64,000 bases of DNA from Candidatus Sulfotelmatobacter sp. (GTDB lineage: Bacteria > Acidobacteriota > Terriglobia > Terriglobales > Acidobacteriaceae). The notes under the pieces were generated by a model. The model was not told the origin of the DNA. It was given only the letters and a program-made list of their open reading frames with translations, and did no database searches. Below are positions 36,247-47,819 of this stretch, piece after piece (position 1 is the first letter of the stretch; the number at the start of each line of letters is the position of its first letter). A program made the position numbers and the translations under genes. The DNA lies in contig JASHOH010000172.1 in assembly GCA_030041215.1 (NCBI GenBank), positions 1-64,000 on the forward strand, written 5' to 3'.

Positions 36247-37251
36247 CTATTCGAGCGACAGCACGATCCAATACACGCCGGTGGGATAGGTTTCCGTGCG
36301 CGCGTAGCACGCGCCCACGGAGAAGCTGCGCAGGCTTTTGTTCGAAACAACGCCGTTCGCTTCTCTGGGCAGCGTTTCCGGACGCAGGCTGGTATAACTG
36401 AGCACCGTGTAGTGCCGCGCGAGCCCGCGAATCGGGAATGTTCCGAGCTTGTCCGCATGCGCCATGGAGCAGGCGGCATCGTCGGCGTCTGCCAGATCGT
36501 GGCGCGCAAGGCTTGGCTGGCCGGACTGCCGACGCGCTTGCACCAATGTGGCCGCAACCCTCTCTTTCACTTCCGCCACGGAATAATTAGGGAGGGCGTG
36601 TCCGAAATCCTGAACGATGTAGATGCCATCAGGTCCACGGGCCACACCGACTCCAATCACGTTGTAAGCCGGATTGAGCAGGTTGGCGCGATGTGGCGGC
36701 GATTGCATCAGATGCTCGTGTCCGTCTTCCGCGTTGAAATCAAAGGCTACGTTTTCCCCTTCCTGATCGAGTTGAATGTGCGTGGCATCGGCTAAGCGCT
36801 GAGGTAACGAAGCCTCACTCTCAAACTGATGGGAGAGGCGCTGCGCCGCAACCATGGCTTCTGCATGCAAGCGCGCGGCACGGCTAAGGCCGCTGTCAAG
36901 GGTGAGGGAGGACAGGCCCGCTTGTGTCCGGGATTGGTTCGCCAACTCCAGGAGTATATGTTCAGCTTTGGCATCGAAGCGCGCGAACGGAAGGTCCGGA
37001 GTGGATGCTGCGGCTGATTTCAGACTCTCCTGCTGAGAAGCTTTTCCATCGGAAGAGTTGCCCTCATCCGAAAACGCCATGATTCGCACCGAAGGATGTA
37101 TGACGCCTGCTGCTCCCAGCAGGATCAGAAGCAGAAGTGCAAGCCTATCGTTTGCTGCCGCTCGAACAGAGAAGCCTTTGTTGGAGAGTTCCTTTTCTGG
37201 AACTCGTTTTCCGAATACTCGGTCTTGCGAAGCTCTTTGGGCTCGTGGCAT
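36247..37251 (-). CDS. Exported CAP (SCP/PR-1) domain protein
   Basis: A 334-residue protein. An internal hydrophobic segment (DRLALLLLILLGAAGVIHPSV, about residues 35-55) acts as an uncleaved anchor or signal. The CAP domain (residues about 100-230) has ILLELANQSRTQAGLSSLTLD, RAARLHAEAM, a late ENVAFD, and the end HANLLNPAYNVIGVGVARG. These match the bacterial CAP superfamily; the putative metal-binding His and Glu are seen as HAEAM and GENVA. The extra C-terminal part ends VYWIVLSLE and is not characterised. The gene ends 18 bases from the DUF255 gene stop (converging). The function of bacterial CAP proteins is largely unknown. Confidence 0.85.
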   Translation of the reverse strand: MPRAQRASQDRVFGKRVPEKELSNKGFSVRAAANDRLALLLLILLGAAGVIHPSVRIMAFSDEGNSSDGKASQQESLKSAAASTPDLPFARFDAKAEHILLELANQSRTQAGLSSLTLDSGLSRAARLHAEAMVAAQRLSHQFESEASLPQRLADATHIQLDQEGENVAFDFNAEDGHEHLMQSPPHRANLLNPAYNVIGVGVARGPDGIYIVQDFGHALPNYSVAEVKERVAATLVQARRQSGQPSLARHDLADADDAACSMAHADKLGTFPIRGLARHYTVLSYTSLRPETLPREANGVVSNKSLRSFSVGACYARTETYPTGVYWIVLSLE

Positions 37252-37360
37252 CAGCTTGTGCCTACCCGTACATCGGCCCTGGGGGGTGGTGCTTGAGGCT
37301 CAAACTTGCCGCTGGTGCTACGCTAGAGGCTGAAATTCCCACGGAGAAGTTACTTTCGCT

Positions 37361-38755
37361 ATGGAACCTGTCATTGCCGGGGTCATTGGCCTGCTGTTTG
37401 GAATCCTGATTGCTTGGCTCGCGCTGCGCTCGCGTACGGCGACCCTCGATGCACGTTCGTCCTTGAAGGAAAAGGAATTAGCGGCTGAAAAGGCCGATCT
37501 GGCGCGGCTTCAGCAGGATTACACAGACTTGATCGCCGCCAAGGCGAAGCTGGAATCCAGCCTAGAATCAGAACGGAAGGCCAGCGACGAAAAGATCGAA
37601 TTGATGACCCGGGCCGGCGATGAATTGCGCAACTCTTTCAAGGCCATGGCTGCCGATGCATTGAAGAACAATAACTTGTCGTTTCTGACCCTGGCAAAAG
37701 AGAGTTTGGCGCGCTTTCAGAGCGAAGCCCGCGGAGACCTCGACAGCCGGCAGAAAGCTGTGGCCGAGCTGGTGGCTCCGGTGCGCGAATCGCTGACGAA
37801 GATGGAAGAGCAAATTAACTACCTGGAGCTGGAGCGCGGCAAAGCCTATTCCGCCCTGCACACGCAGGTGCAGTCGCTCATTACAACACAAAAGGAATTG
37901 CAGGCTGAAACTGGAAATCTGGTGCGGGCATTGCGCACTCCCAACGTGCGTGGGCGCTGGGGTGAGATTCAGTTGCGGCGTGTGGTCGAAATTGCGGGCA
38001 TGCTTCCCTACTGCGATTTCGCCGAGCAGGAAACCGTGCAGAGCGAGAATGGCCGCTTGCGTCCCGACCTGGTGGTGAAGCTGCCGGGCGGAAAGAACGT
38101 GGTCGTCGATGCCAAGACGCCGCTGCAAGCTTTTCTGGATGCTTTCGAAACCGAGGATGAGGAAGCGCGGCGGGCGCATTTGGCTCTTCATGCGCGGCAA
38201 GTGCGCGATCACATGAAGACTCTCGCGGGAAAAAATTATTGGGAGCAGTTCGACTCGACTCCCGAGTTCGTGGTGATGTTTCTTCCCGGCGAAACCTTTT
38301 TCAGCGCAGCGCTGGAGCAGGATCCTGGCTTGATCGAGCAGGGAGTGTTGCAGCGCATCATTCCCGCGTCTCCGACCACCCTGATCGCACTGCTTAAAGC
38401 CGTGGCTTACGGATGGAATCAGGAAAAGCTGGCGCGCAATGCACAGCAGATCAGCTCGCTGGGCAAAGAACTGCACGATCGACTGCGGCTGCTGGCATCG
38501 CACATTGCAGCGGTAGGCTCTGGGCTCGATCGCGCCGTTGAGTGCTACAACAAAGCTGTGGGCTCGCTCGAAAGCCGCGTGCTGGTTTCGGCGCGGAAGT
38601 TTGCTGAGTTGGGCGCGTCAGTAGCGGAAGATATTCCGGAGCTCGAACCGATTGAAACGACTGCCCGCGCATTATCGTTCGACTGGGAGCAGGATGAGGC
38701 GCACGTGATCGATGGCGAGGCGACCCAGAAGAGCCGAGGAGCGGCAAATCCGTAG
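37361..38755 (+). CDS. rmuC: DNA recombination protein RmuC
   Basis: A 464-residue RmuC. It has a short N-terminal membrane anchor (MEPVIAGVIGLLFGILIAWLALRS), a coiled-coil stretch to about residue 130 (ARSSLKEKELAAEKADL...) and the endonuclease-like core. The core holds the family signatures GRWGEIQLRRVVEIAGM, YCDFAEQET, PDLVVKLPGGKNVVVDAKTPL, FVVMFLPGETFFSAAL and PTTLIALLKAVAYGW. RmuC limits inversions at inverted repeats in E. coli and is predicted to be a nuclease. The start ATG 37361 is the only good one. It shares an upstream region with the divergent CAP gene. Confidence 0.95.
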   Translation: MEPVIAGVIGLLFGILIAWLALRSRTATLDARSSLKEKELAAEKADLARLQQDYTDLIAAKAKLESSLESERKASDEKIELMTRAGDELRNSFKAMAADALKNNNLSFLTLAKESLARFQSEARGDLDSRQKAVAELVAPVRESLTKMEEQINYLELERGKAYSALHTQVQSLITTQKELQAETGNLVRALRTPNVRGRWGEIQLRRVVEIAGMLPYCDFAEQETVQSENGRLRPDLVVKLPGGKNVVVDAKTPLQAFLDAFETEDEEARRAHLALHARQVRDHMKTLAGKNYWEQFDSTPEFVVMFLPGETFFSAALEQDPGLIEQGVLQRIIPASPTTLIALLKAVAYGWNQEKLARNAQQISSLGKELHDRLRLLASHIAAVGSGLDRAVECYNKAVGSLESRVLVSARKFAELGASVAEDIPELEPIETTARALSFDWEQDEAHVIDGEATQKSRGAANP

Positions 38756-38779
38756 GACTAAACCGTCAATCTCGGTTGG

Positions 38780-38977
38780 CTACCCTTTGCAATCGTGGGC
38801 GTCAAATTCGGCGCGAAGGCGCAATATGACGTCGTCGGTTCGGTCCCCGGGCTGGGGGCTTGCGGAAAATTGGCGGCCGCATGCGCTGCACCAGCAATGG
38901 ACAGGCCGGTCCAGCTCGATGATTGAGAACTGCAGATAGCGGTCCTGCTTTGCCATCGCCTCCCCCTGTTTTCGCAT
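38780..38977 (-). CDS. Small zinc-ribbon-like protein (65 residues)
   Basis: A short reading frame that looks real although the ORF track shows a longer version. I use ATG 38977 (MRKQGEAMAKQDRYL), which has GGAGGG at good spacing; a second ATG at 38956, also after a GGGGGAGG run, would give 58 residues. The core motif is CWCSACGRQF, with a late H-x-C (FDAHDCKG), suggesting a single zinc site with Cys and His ligands. Similar tiny Cys/His proteins are common in acidobacterial genomes. A CRP/FNR-like palindrome sits 28 bases upstream of the start, so the gene may be under such control. Function is unknown. Confidence 0.65.
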   Translation of the reverse strand: MRKQGEAMAKQDRYLQFSIIELDRPVHCWCSACGRQFSASPQPGDRTDDVILRLRAEFDAHDCKG

Positions 38978-39004
38978 GATGTGCCCTCCAGCCACAGCTC
39001 GGAT

Positions 39005-39018
39005 GTGATCTGCATCAC
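39005..39018. promoter_or_regulatory. CRP/FNR-type palindromic site (shared with 54302-54315)
   Basis: TGTGATCTGCATCACG (39004-39019) is close to the CRP consensus TGTGA-N6-TCACA. Its inner 14 bases GTGATCTGCATCAC are the exact reverse complement of a second site at 54302-54315. It lies 28 bases upstream of the zinc-ribbon gene on the minus strand and 263 bases upstream of the kinase N-terminal fragment on the plus strand. Exact repetition of the same core at two loci makes chance less likely. Confidence 0.6.
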
Positions 39019-39281
39019 GTCACTTACAAACCTGCAACCCGATATCCGGTAAGGAAACCGAAGCGGCGGACAAGGTTGCGGGCCCATGTTCGAATTCGTC
39101 CCGCAAAAATCATTCCTTTCTAATCCAACTCTCGCCGATGGCCTCCAAATGTTCACTGTTGCTGTTGCACCCTTGGGCTGCTCCGCATGCGCGGAGAGCA
39201 TAAAGCCTGGGTTGCTGCAGCCGATAGCCTATTTGACGAGGCCGCCTTGCCGGCTTGTCGCCGAGCCTCGCTCAATCCCTC
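39019..39281. other. Intergenic region before the interrupted kinase, no gene recognised
   Basis: The plus-strand ORF 39086-39610 in the track runs across it but is out of frame with the recognisable kinase sequence. One other frame reads LFDEAALPACRR shortly before the fragment, which might be a remnant of the kinase N-terminus after a further frameshift. I could not confirm it. Confidence 0.4.
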
Positions 39282-39428
39282 ATGCCGCATGGCTACTGCT
39301 ATTTGTGGAACCCGCACCTTGTCTGGCTGCACGTCATTTCGGACGGGCTGATTACCCTTTCCTACTATTGCATTCCGATCGCCCTGATTTACCTGGTGCG
39401 GCGGCGGCGCGATCTGCCATTCAACTGA
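39282..39428 (+). pseudogene. Severed N-terminal part of the ethylene-receptor-like sensor domain (ends at in-frame TGA)
   Basis: Reading from ATG 39282 gives MPHGYCYLWNPHLVWL, then HVISDGLITLSYYCIPIALI and YLVRRRRDLPFN, then TGA at 39426-39428. The same frame then continues with IFWMSGLFVMGCGTTHL into the kinase ORF. This is the first membrane helix of the domain seen in ETR1-type ethylene receptors and in many acidobacterial histidine kinases. Family members have Trp (TGG) where the TGA lies, so a single base change has separated the first membrane helix from the rest. It may be a real nonsense mutation or a sequencing error. A further upstream part may also be missing. Confidence 0.75.
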
Positions 39429-39437
39429 ATTTTCTGG

Positions 39438-42754
<3,317 letters not shown>

Positions 42755-42758
<4 letters not shown>

Positions 42759-43213
42759 ACAACATAATGCAATCGTTTGACGTTTTGCTGGTGGATGACA
42801 ATCCCGCCGACACCGACCTGACGGCCGAAGTATTGGCGCGGCATGGCTGCCGTGGCAACATTCACGCCGTAAGGGACGGCGTCGAAGCGATAGCTTTTCT
42901 GCGGGCACAGGGGAAATATTCCGGAGAAAACACGCCGCAGTTGGTGATTTTGGATTTGAACATGCCGCGAAAGGATGGGCGGGCGGTGCCGGCGGAGGTG
43001 AAACGCGATCCGCAACTGCGGAAGATTCCGATTATCGTTTTTACCACCTCGCAATCGCCGCGGGACATCATTCGCAGTTACGAGCTGGGAGCCAACTGCT
43101 ACGTCAACAAACCCGGCAACCTGCCGGAGTTCGTCTCGGCCGTCACGGAGTTCGGCAATTTCTGGTTTCGCCGCGCTCATCTGCCACATCGCAGCCACGA
43201 ACCTTACCAGTGA
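42755..43213 (+). CDS. Single-domain response regulator
   Basis: A 152-residue receiver from ATG 42755 (MNNIMQSFDVLLVDDNPAD), overlapping the kinase stop by four bases. The acidic pocket is VDDN, the phospho-acceptor Asp is in VILDLNMPRKDGR, the conserved Thr is in IVFTTSQSPRDI, and the conserved Lys is in VNKPGNLPEF. No DNA-binding output domain is present. It belongs to the Rcp1-like subgroup that is often paired with multi-PAS or phytochrome-like kinases, and probably receives phosphate from the upstream kinase. Its output may be the next gene product. Confidence 0.92.
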
Positions 43214-43221
43214 GGCCACGA

Positions 43222-44805
43222 ATGAACAAGAATGTCACTCAAGTACTGCTGATCGAGGACAATCCAGGCGATGCCGACCTCACGCGCCTGCGCCTGATCG
43301 AGGCCAATGCCGATGTTGAAGTGAAATGTGTCGACAGGCTTTCCGACGGATTGGCGTGTCTGGCCGAGAAGCCAACAGTTATCCTGCTCGACCTCAACCT
43401 GCCTGACAGCCGCGGCGCGGCTACATTTCGCAGCATCCTCGACAAAGCACCGGGTGTTCCCGTGGTCATTCTTTCCGGGCAGGATGACGAGGTGCTGGCC
43501 ACCAAAGCCGTGCACCAGGGCGCGCAGGACTATCTGGTCAAAGGCAGTTTCGATGCCAAAGACCTCGACCGCGCCATGCGCTACGCGGTCGGAAGGCAGG
43601 CCTTATGGCGGGCGCTCGAGATGGCTCAGAAGCAGCAACTGGAGTTCAAGAACCAGTTTCTCTCGCACGTCTCACACGAGTTGCGCACGCCCCTGACCTG
43701 CATTCACCAGTACATCACGCTGCTTCTCGATGGCCTGGCTGGACCGGTGACGCCGGAGCAGTCGGACCACCTCAAGACGGTGTTGAAGAGCGTGAACCAG
43801 CTTCATGCCATGATCCGCGATTTGCTGGAGGCCACGCGCGCCGACAGCGGCAAATTGCGAATTGAACCGCGCTGCATCTCGATGCGCGATCTCATTCAAC
43901 AAGCGGTCACCATGCTGCGGCCGACGGCGGAGGCAAAAAAAATCGGGCTTGAGATCGCGGTCGACCAAAGATTGCCGCTGGTGCATGCCGATCCCGACCG
44001 CACGCTGGAAGTGCTGATCAACCTGCTCGATAACGCCATCAAGTTCACGCCCGAGGCGGGATCGGTTGTGGTAAAGGCTTGCCTGGCCGAAGCCGATCCC
44101 GACTCGGTTTACACATCAGTCACCGATACCGGTTGCGGAATCGATGCCGAGGCCAAGAATCTGATCTTCGAACGGCTTTATCAGGATCCCAATGCCAGCG
44201 ACAACAGCCGCTCCGGACTGGGACTCGGGCTTTTTATCAGCCGCGAAATTGTGCGCCTGCACGGCGGCCGCATCTGGGCGTCCAGCGAGCCGGGAAACGG
44301 CAGCACCTTCACATTCACCTTGCCGGTTTACTCGCTGGCCAAATTGCTGGCGCCGGTGGTGACTTATGAGAATCGAATGCGGCCCTCGTTTGTTCTGGTG
44401 CGGGTTGATCTGACGCCGCTCTCGAATCCTCCGCTGGGAAACTGGAAGGAAACGTGGCAGCAATGCCTGGAGATTCTGCGCCGCTGCGTGTATCTCGATA
44501 AAGATGTCGTGCTGCCCCCGATGGGCACCTCTGGTGTTTCCGAAACATTTTTTGTGGTGGCCGCGACCGACCTGCAACGGTCGGGGATCATGACAAAGCG
44601 TATTCGCGAGCAAATGGAACGCATTGCCGACGTGAACGTGAAATGCACTCTAACGATCTCGACGACAGCGATCGAGCCTGCAACGGAGCAGGCAGGCGCA
44701 TCGCTTGAACAGGAGGTGCAAGACCTGGCCAACCGCGTTACTCAGGCGATTATGGCGGGTATGGAACGCAAGCAGTCAGTGGCAAGAACGAGCGACAAAT
44801 CCTAG
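43222..44805 (+). CDS. Hybrid receiver-histidine kinase with unusual C-terminal domain
   Basis: From ATG 43222 (MNKNVTQVLLIEDNPGD; GAGG upstream) the protein is 527 residues; a GTG at 43210 overlapping the previous stop by GTGA is an alternative. Residues 1-120 are a receiver with Asp in ILLDLNLPDSRG and Lys in YLVKGSFDAKD. Residues about 140-375 are a histidine kinase: HVSHELRTPLTCIHQY, LINLLDNAIKFTPEAG, VTDTGCGIDAEA, GLGLGLFISREIVRLHGG. The last 150 residues (from SLAKLLAPVV) have the strand/helix rhythm of a GGDEF domain (FVLVRVDLTPLSN, GTSGVSETFFVVAATDLQR, IREQMER) but lack the GGDEF signature. That last reading is inference. It is part of the local phosphorelay and has no membrane segment. 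Confidence 0.88.
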   Translation: MNKNVTQVLLIEDNPGDADLTRLRLIEANADVEVKCVDRLSDGLACLAEKPTVILLDLNLPDSRGAATFRSILDKAPGVPVVILSGQDDEVLATKAVHQGAQDYLVKGSFDAKDLDRAMRYAVGRQALWRALEMAQKQQLEFKNQFLSHVSHELRTPLTCIHQYITLLLDGLAGPVTPEQSDHLKTVLKSVNQLHAMIRDLLEATRADSGKLRIEPRCISMRDLIQQAVTMLRPTAEAKKIGLEIAVDQRLPLVHADPDRTLEVLINLLDNAIKFTPEAGSVVVKACLAEADPDSVYTSVTDTGCGIDAEAKNLIFERLYQDPNASDNSRSGLGLGLFISREIVRLHGGRIWASSEPGNGSTFTFTLPVYSLAKLLAPVVTYENRMRPSFVLVRVDLTPLSNPPLGNWKETWQQCLEILRRCVYLDKDVVLPPMGTSGVSETFFVVAATDLQRSGIMTKRIREQMERIADVNVKCTLTISTTAIEPATEQAGASLEQEVQDLANRVTQAIMAGMERKQSVARTSDKS

Positions 44806-44850
44806 TGTCGAAAGAAATCAAATGCAAACACCTAAGTAAGGAGAACCTTA

Positions 44851-45252
44851 ATGCAAAAACAAAAGATTCTGATCGTCGACGATGATCCCGATTTGTTGCG
44901 CGCTTTGCGCCTGCGCTTGCGGGCAAACAATTACGAAGTCTCCACGGCATCGGATGGCTATGCAGCGATTGCATCGGCTCAGAAAGAAAAGCCGTCGCTC
45001 ATCATCTTGGACCTCGGCCTGCCGGTCGGGGATGGATTCGTGGTGCTGGACCGGCTACAGAATAGCGACGTTCTCTCGGGGATTCCGGTGATCGTGTTGA
45101 GCGCACGCGATCCCCAGATGAACGAAGAACGGGCACTGAAGGCAGGCGCCGCTGCGTTTTTTCAGAAACCGGCAGACAACGATGAACTGCTGAATGTGAT
45201 TCGCGTGAGCCTGGACCCAGGAAATGCTCAGCGAGCACCTTGGCCGTCGTAG
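44851..45252 (+). CDS. Single-domain response regulator (CheY/PleD-like receiver)
   Basis: A 133-residue receiver with a strong ribosome site (AAGGAGAA) eight bases before ATG 44851. The acidic pocket is IVDDDPDLLRAL, the phospho-acceptor Asp is in IILDLGLPVGDGF, the conserved Ser in VIVLSARDPQ, and the Lys in FQKPADNDELLNVI. It ends soon after the receiver, so no output domain is present. It follows the hybrid kinase after a short gap and is probably a phosphorelay partner or a competitor for phosphate. Its strong translation signal suggests it is made in higher amounts than the kinases. Confidence 0.93.
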   Translation: MQKQKILIVDDDPDLLRALRLRLRANNYEVSTASDGYAAIASAQKEKPSLIILDLGLPVGDGFVVLDRLQNSDVLSGIPVIVLSARDPQMNEERALKAGAAAFFQKPADNDELLNVIRVSLDPGNAQRAPWPS

Positions 45253-45596
45253 GACGGTGTTGTACGCCAGTTATCTATCCCGGGAAAAGGTCCTCTGCTG
45301 AAAGTCGCTGAGGTGAATGTAGAGCCGCCCACTTGTCGGAAACTGCGACGAGCCTGTCTTGAGTCTAGCCAAAGGATGGGCCGCCTTGAGTGGTCCGGCG
45401 TGAGTGGGTCGGCCCTTTGATGCTCAGTCCTCGCAGTTAACTACCCTGCTCTCCGAAAACTGTCGCCCGCTCGTAGCTCGCGGCTCAGGACTCGGGACTC
45501 GAACAGGCGCCGCCCCGGCGCGTGACCCCAGGCTAGTCCAATGTGACCCCCAACTCTTAGGGGTAGGGTGCGACGAACCGCCTGGCGGCGCCTTAC
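45253..45596. other. Intergenic stretch between the response regulator and the uracil-DNA glycosylase
   Basis: The 344 bases hold no convincing gene. An imperfect hairpin joins GGGCCG near 45380 with CGGCCC near 45411; a run of only three Ts follows, so it is at best a weak terminator for the regulator gene. The 74-codon ORF at 45404 lacks a ribosome site and coding character. Confidence 0.4.
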
Positions 45597-46337
45597 TCAC
45601 TGATCGGCAAGTTTTGCCGCCCGCTTAAATATCTCGACGAACATTTCCCGCGTGAGCTTGCCGGTTTGCGTGTTCTGGTTTGAGGGATGGTAAGAAGCCA
45701 GTAACACCTTGCCATCGGGTAACCGGTAACTGGCGCCATGTTTGAAGGGACAGTCTTGGCGAATGATGTTCAGGCCTTTGCGTTTCAGATAGTTCAGATA
45801 CGCATCGAATCCAATCTTTCCCAGCGCGACTATAACCTTCACATTCTTTAATCCTGCAAGCTCGCGATCCAGAAAGTATGAGCAATTGGCCAGTTCCTGC
45901 GGAGTCGGCTTGTTGGCAGGCGGAGCGCAGCGAACGGCGGCGGTGATATAGAGATCATGCAGAGCGAGGCCATCGTTGCGATCAGTCGCGTTGGGCTGAT
46001 TGGCAAACCCGGTTTCGTAGAGCACGGGATACATGAATTTGCCGGAGGCGTCTCCGGTGAAGGGACGGCCGGTGCGGTTGGAGCCGTGTGCGCCAGGAGC
46101 GAGTCCCATGATGAGTACGCGGGCATTGGGATCTCCGAAGCCGGGTACGGGCTTGCCCCAATATTTCTGGTCGCGGTAGGCGCGGCGCTTCTCACGGGCA
46201 ATTTCTTCGCGATATTTGACCAGCCGAGGACAACGCGTGCAGGCGATGACTTCACGGTTGAGGATGGTGAGCCAGCGCGGCAGACGCTGGTCGATTGCAG
46301 GTCGTTGGTCGCTCGTCGTTGGTCGCTGGCCAGGCAT
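45597..46337 (-). CDS. Uracil-DNA glycosylase, type 5 (UdgB-like, iron-sulfur)
   Basis: A 246-residue DNA-repair enzyme that cuts uracil and related damaged bases from DNA. The iron-sulfur cysteines start at ACTRCPRLVKYRE. The active-site motif is MGLAPGAHGSNRTGRPFTGD, and the late motif is SYHPSNQNTQTGKLT; both are typical of the type 5 (UdgB) branch rather than the type 4 branch. The middle shows AAVRCAPPANKPTP and IVALGKIGFDAYL. The N-terminal 20 residues (MPGQRPTTSDQRPAIDQR) are low complexity and may not be translated, in which case a later start is used. It is monocistronic and convergent with the phosphorelay genes. Confidence 0.92.
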   Translation of the reverse strand: MPGQRPTTSDQRPAIDQRLPRWLTILNREVIACTRCPRLVKYREEIAREKRRAYRDQKYWGKPVPGFGDPNARVLIMGLAPGAHGSNRTGRPFTGDASGKFMYPVLYETGFANQPNATDRNDGLALHDLYITAAVRCAPPANKPTPQELANCSYFLDRELAGLKNVKVIVALGKIGFDAYLNYLKRKGLNIIRQDCPFKHGASYRLPDGKVLLASYHPSNQNTQTGKLTREMFVEIFKRAAKLADQ

Positions 46338-46459
46338 GTTCAGGACGAATTATGTACTTTACTTCGAGGTTAGGTTCTGGGCCAACGACTAACGGGACCG
46401 ACGATCAACGACAGGTTCCCCGTTTGACGCTTCTCTCTCTCCCTCATTAAACTTGCCTA

Positions 46460-47746
46460 GTGAGCCCCACAGATACTGCTGCGAAGGACGGCGTCAAGCG
46501 CGAGATTACCGTTGAGATTCCTGCCGAGGAAGTTGCCCGTGAAACCGAAGCCCAAGTCCAGCGCTATCAGAAGAGCGCGCGGCTGCCGGGTTTTCGCGCC
46601 GGGCATGTGCCGGCCTCGATCATCAAGCAGCGCTTTGGCGAAGGACTGAAGAACGACGTCGCCGAGGCGCTGATTCCGAAGTATTTTCGCAAAGAGGCTG
46701 AGAAGCAGGGGCTGATTCCGGTTTCGACGCCGCGCGTGACCGATCTGCACATTCACGAAGGCGAGCCGCTGCGCTTTAAGGCTACGTTTGAAGTGCTGCC
46801 TGAAATCCGCGTTGAAGGCTACAAAGAGCTGCGCGCTGACAAGCCTGAGATCACGGTGACCGATGAAGAAGTAGAGCAGGCGCTGAACAGCGTACGCGAG
46901 CAGCATGCGAGCTATACGAATGTCGAAGGACGACCGCTGGCTGAGGGCGATTTTGCGCAGGCCTCGATGGAGGGCAAGCCGAAGAATCCGGATGGGAATG
47001 AAGCCGGCAAAAATCCGGTTCTGAATGATGTGCTGATCGAAATTGGCGGTAAGAACACCGTGCCGGAGTTCACGCAGAACCTGCTGGGCGCTTCCGCCGG
47101 AGAAGAGCGCACGTTCGACGTGGTCTATCCGGAAGATGCTCCCGATAAACGCCTCGCCGGAAAGACCTTTGTTTATACCGTGAAGGTCAATGGCATCAAG
47201 CAGAAGAATTTGCCTGATCTTAACGACGAGTTCGCAAAAGAGTTGGGAGAATTTACCAGCCTCGATCAGGTGCGCAAACAGATTCGCGAGAACATCGAGG
47301 CGGAAAAGCGACACAACGCTGAGCGAGCGGCAAAAGACAAGCTGGTGGATGATCTCCTGAAGCGCAATGACTTTGAAGTTCCGGAATCATTGGTCGACCG
47401 TCAGATTGACTTGCGCCTCGAACGCGGCCTGCGGGCGCTGGCGGCGCAGGGCATGAAGGTAGAAGCCATGAAGAAAATGGACCTGCCGCGGCTGCGCGCC
47501 GGGCAGCGCGAGCAGGCGTTGCAGGATGTGAAATCGAGTTTGTTGCTGGACCGCATTGCTGATCTGGAAAATATTCAGGTTAGCGAGGAGGAATTGAATC
47601 GCGAACTGGAAGCGCTGGCGAAGCAGTCAAAACAAACGTCAGAAGCGGTCCGCGCGCGATTGACAGAGGATGGGGGCCTCGATAGAATCCGGAATAGAAT
47701 CCGCAGCGAGAAGACCCTCGATTTTCTTTATCACCAGTCCGCGTAA
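46460..47746 (+). CDS. tig: Trigger factor, ribosome-associated chaperone
   Basis: A 428-residue trigger factor, which binds nascent chains at the ribosome exit tunnel. Residues about 1-115 form the ribosome-binding domain with the signature GFRAGHVPASIIKQRFGE (ribosome-docking GFRxGxxP). Residues about 155-245 are the FKBP-type isomerase-like domain; the rest is the helical C-terminal chaperone domain ending YHQSA. The frame opens with a GTG at 46460 and has no clear Shine-Dalgarno sequence, so the exact start is uncertain. It heads the tig-clpP-clpX-lon cluster, a widely conserved order in bacteria. Confidence 0.95.
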   Translation: MSPTDTAAKDGVKREITVEIPAEEVARETEAQVQRYQKSARLPGFRAGHVPASIIKQRFGEGLKNDVAEALIPKYFRKEAEKQGLIPVSTPRVTDLHIHEGEPLRFKATFEVLPEIRVEGYKELRADKPEITVTDEEVEQALNSVREQHASYTNVEGRPLAEGDFAQASMEGKPKNPDGNEAGKNPVLNDVLIEIGGKNTVPEFTQNLLGASAGEERTFDVVYPEDAPDKRLAGKTFVYTVKVNGIKQKNLPDLNDEFAKELGEFTSLDQVRKQIRENIEAEKRHNAERAAKDKLVDDLLKRNDFEVPESLVDRQIDLRLERGLRALAAQGMKVEAMKKMDLPRLRAGQREQALQDVKSSLLLDRIADLENIQVSEEELNRELEALAKQSKQTSEAVRARLTEDGGLDRIRNRIRSEKTLDFLYHQSA

Positions 47747-47819
47747 CTGATGTTTAACTGAAAAGACGCGAACGACTTTCAACCTTCCCCGAGAACGTAA
47801 AACGTTAGCCCGGGGCGGA

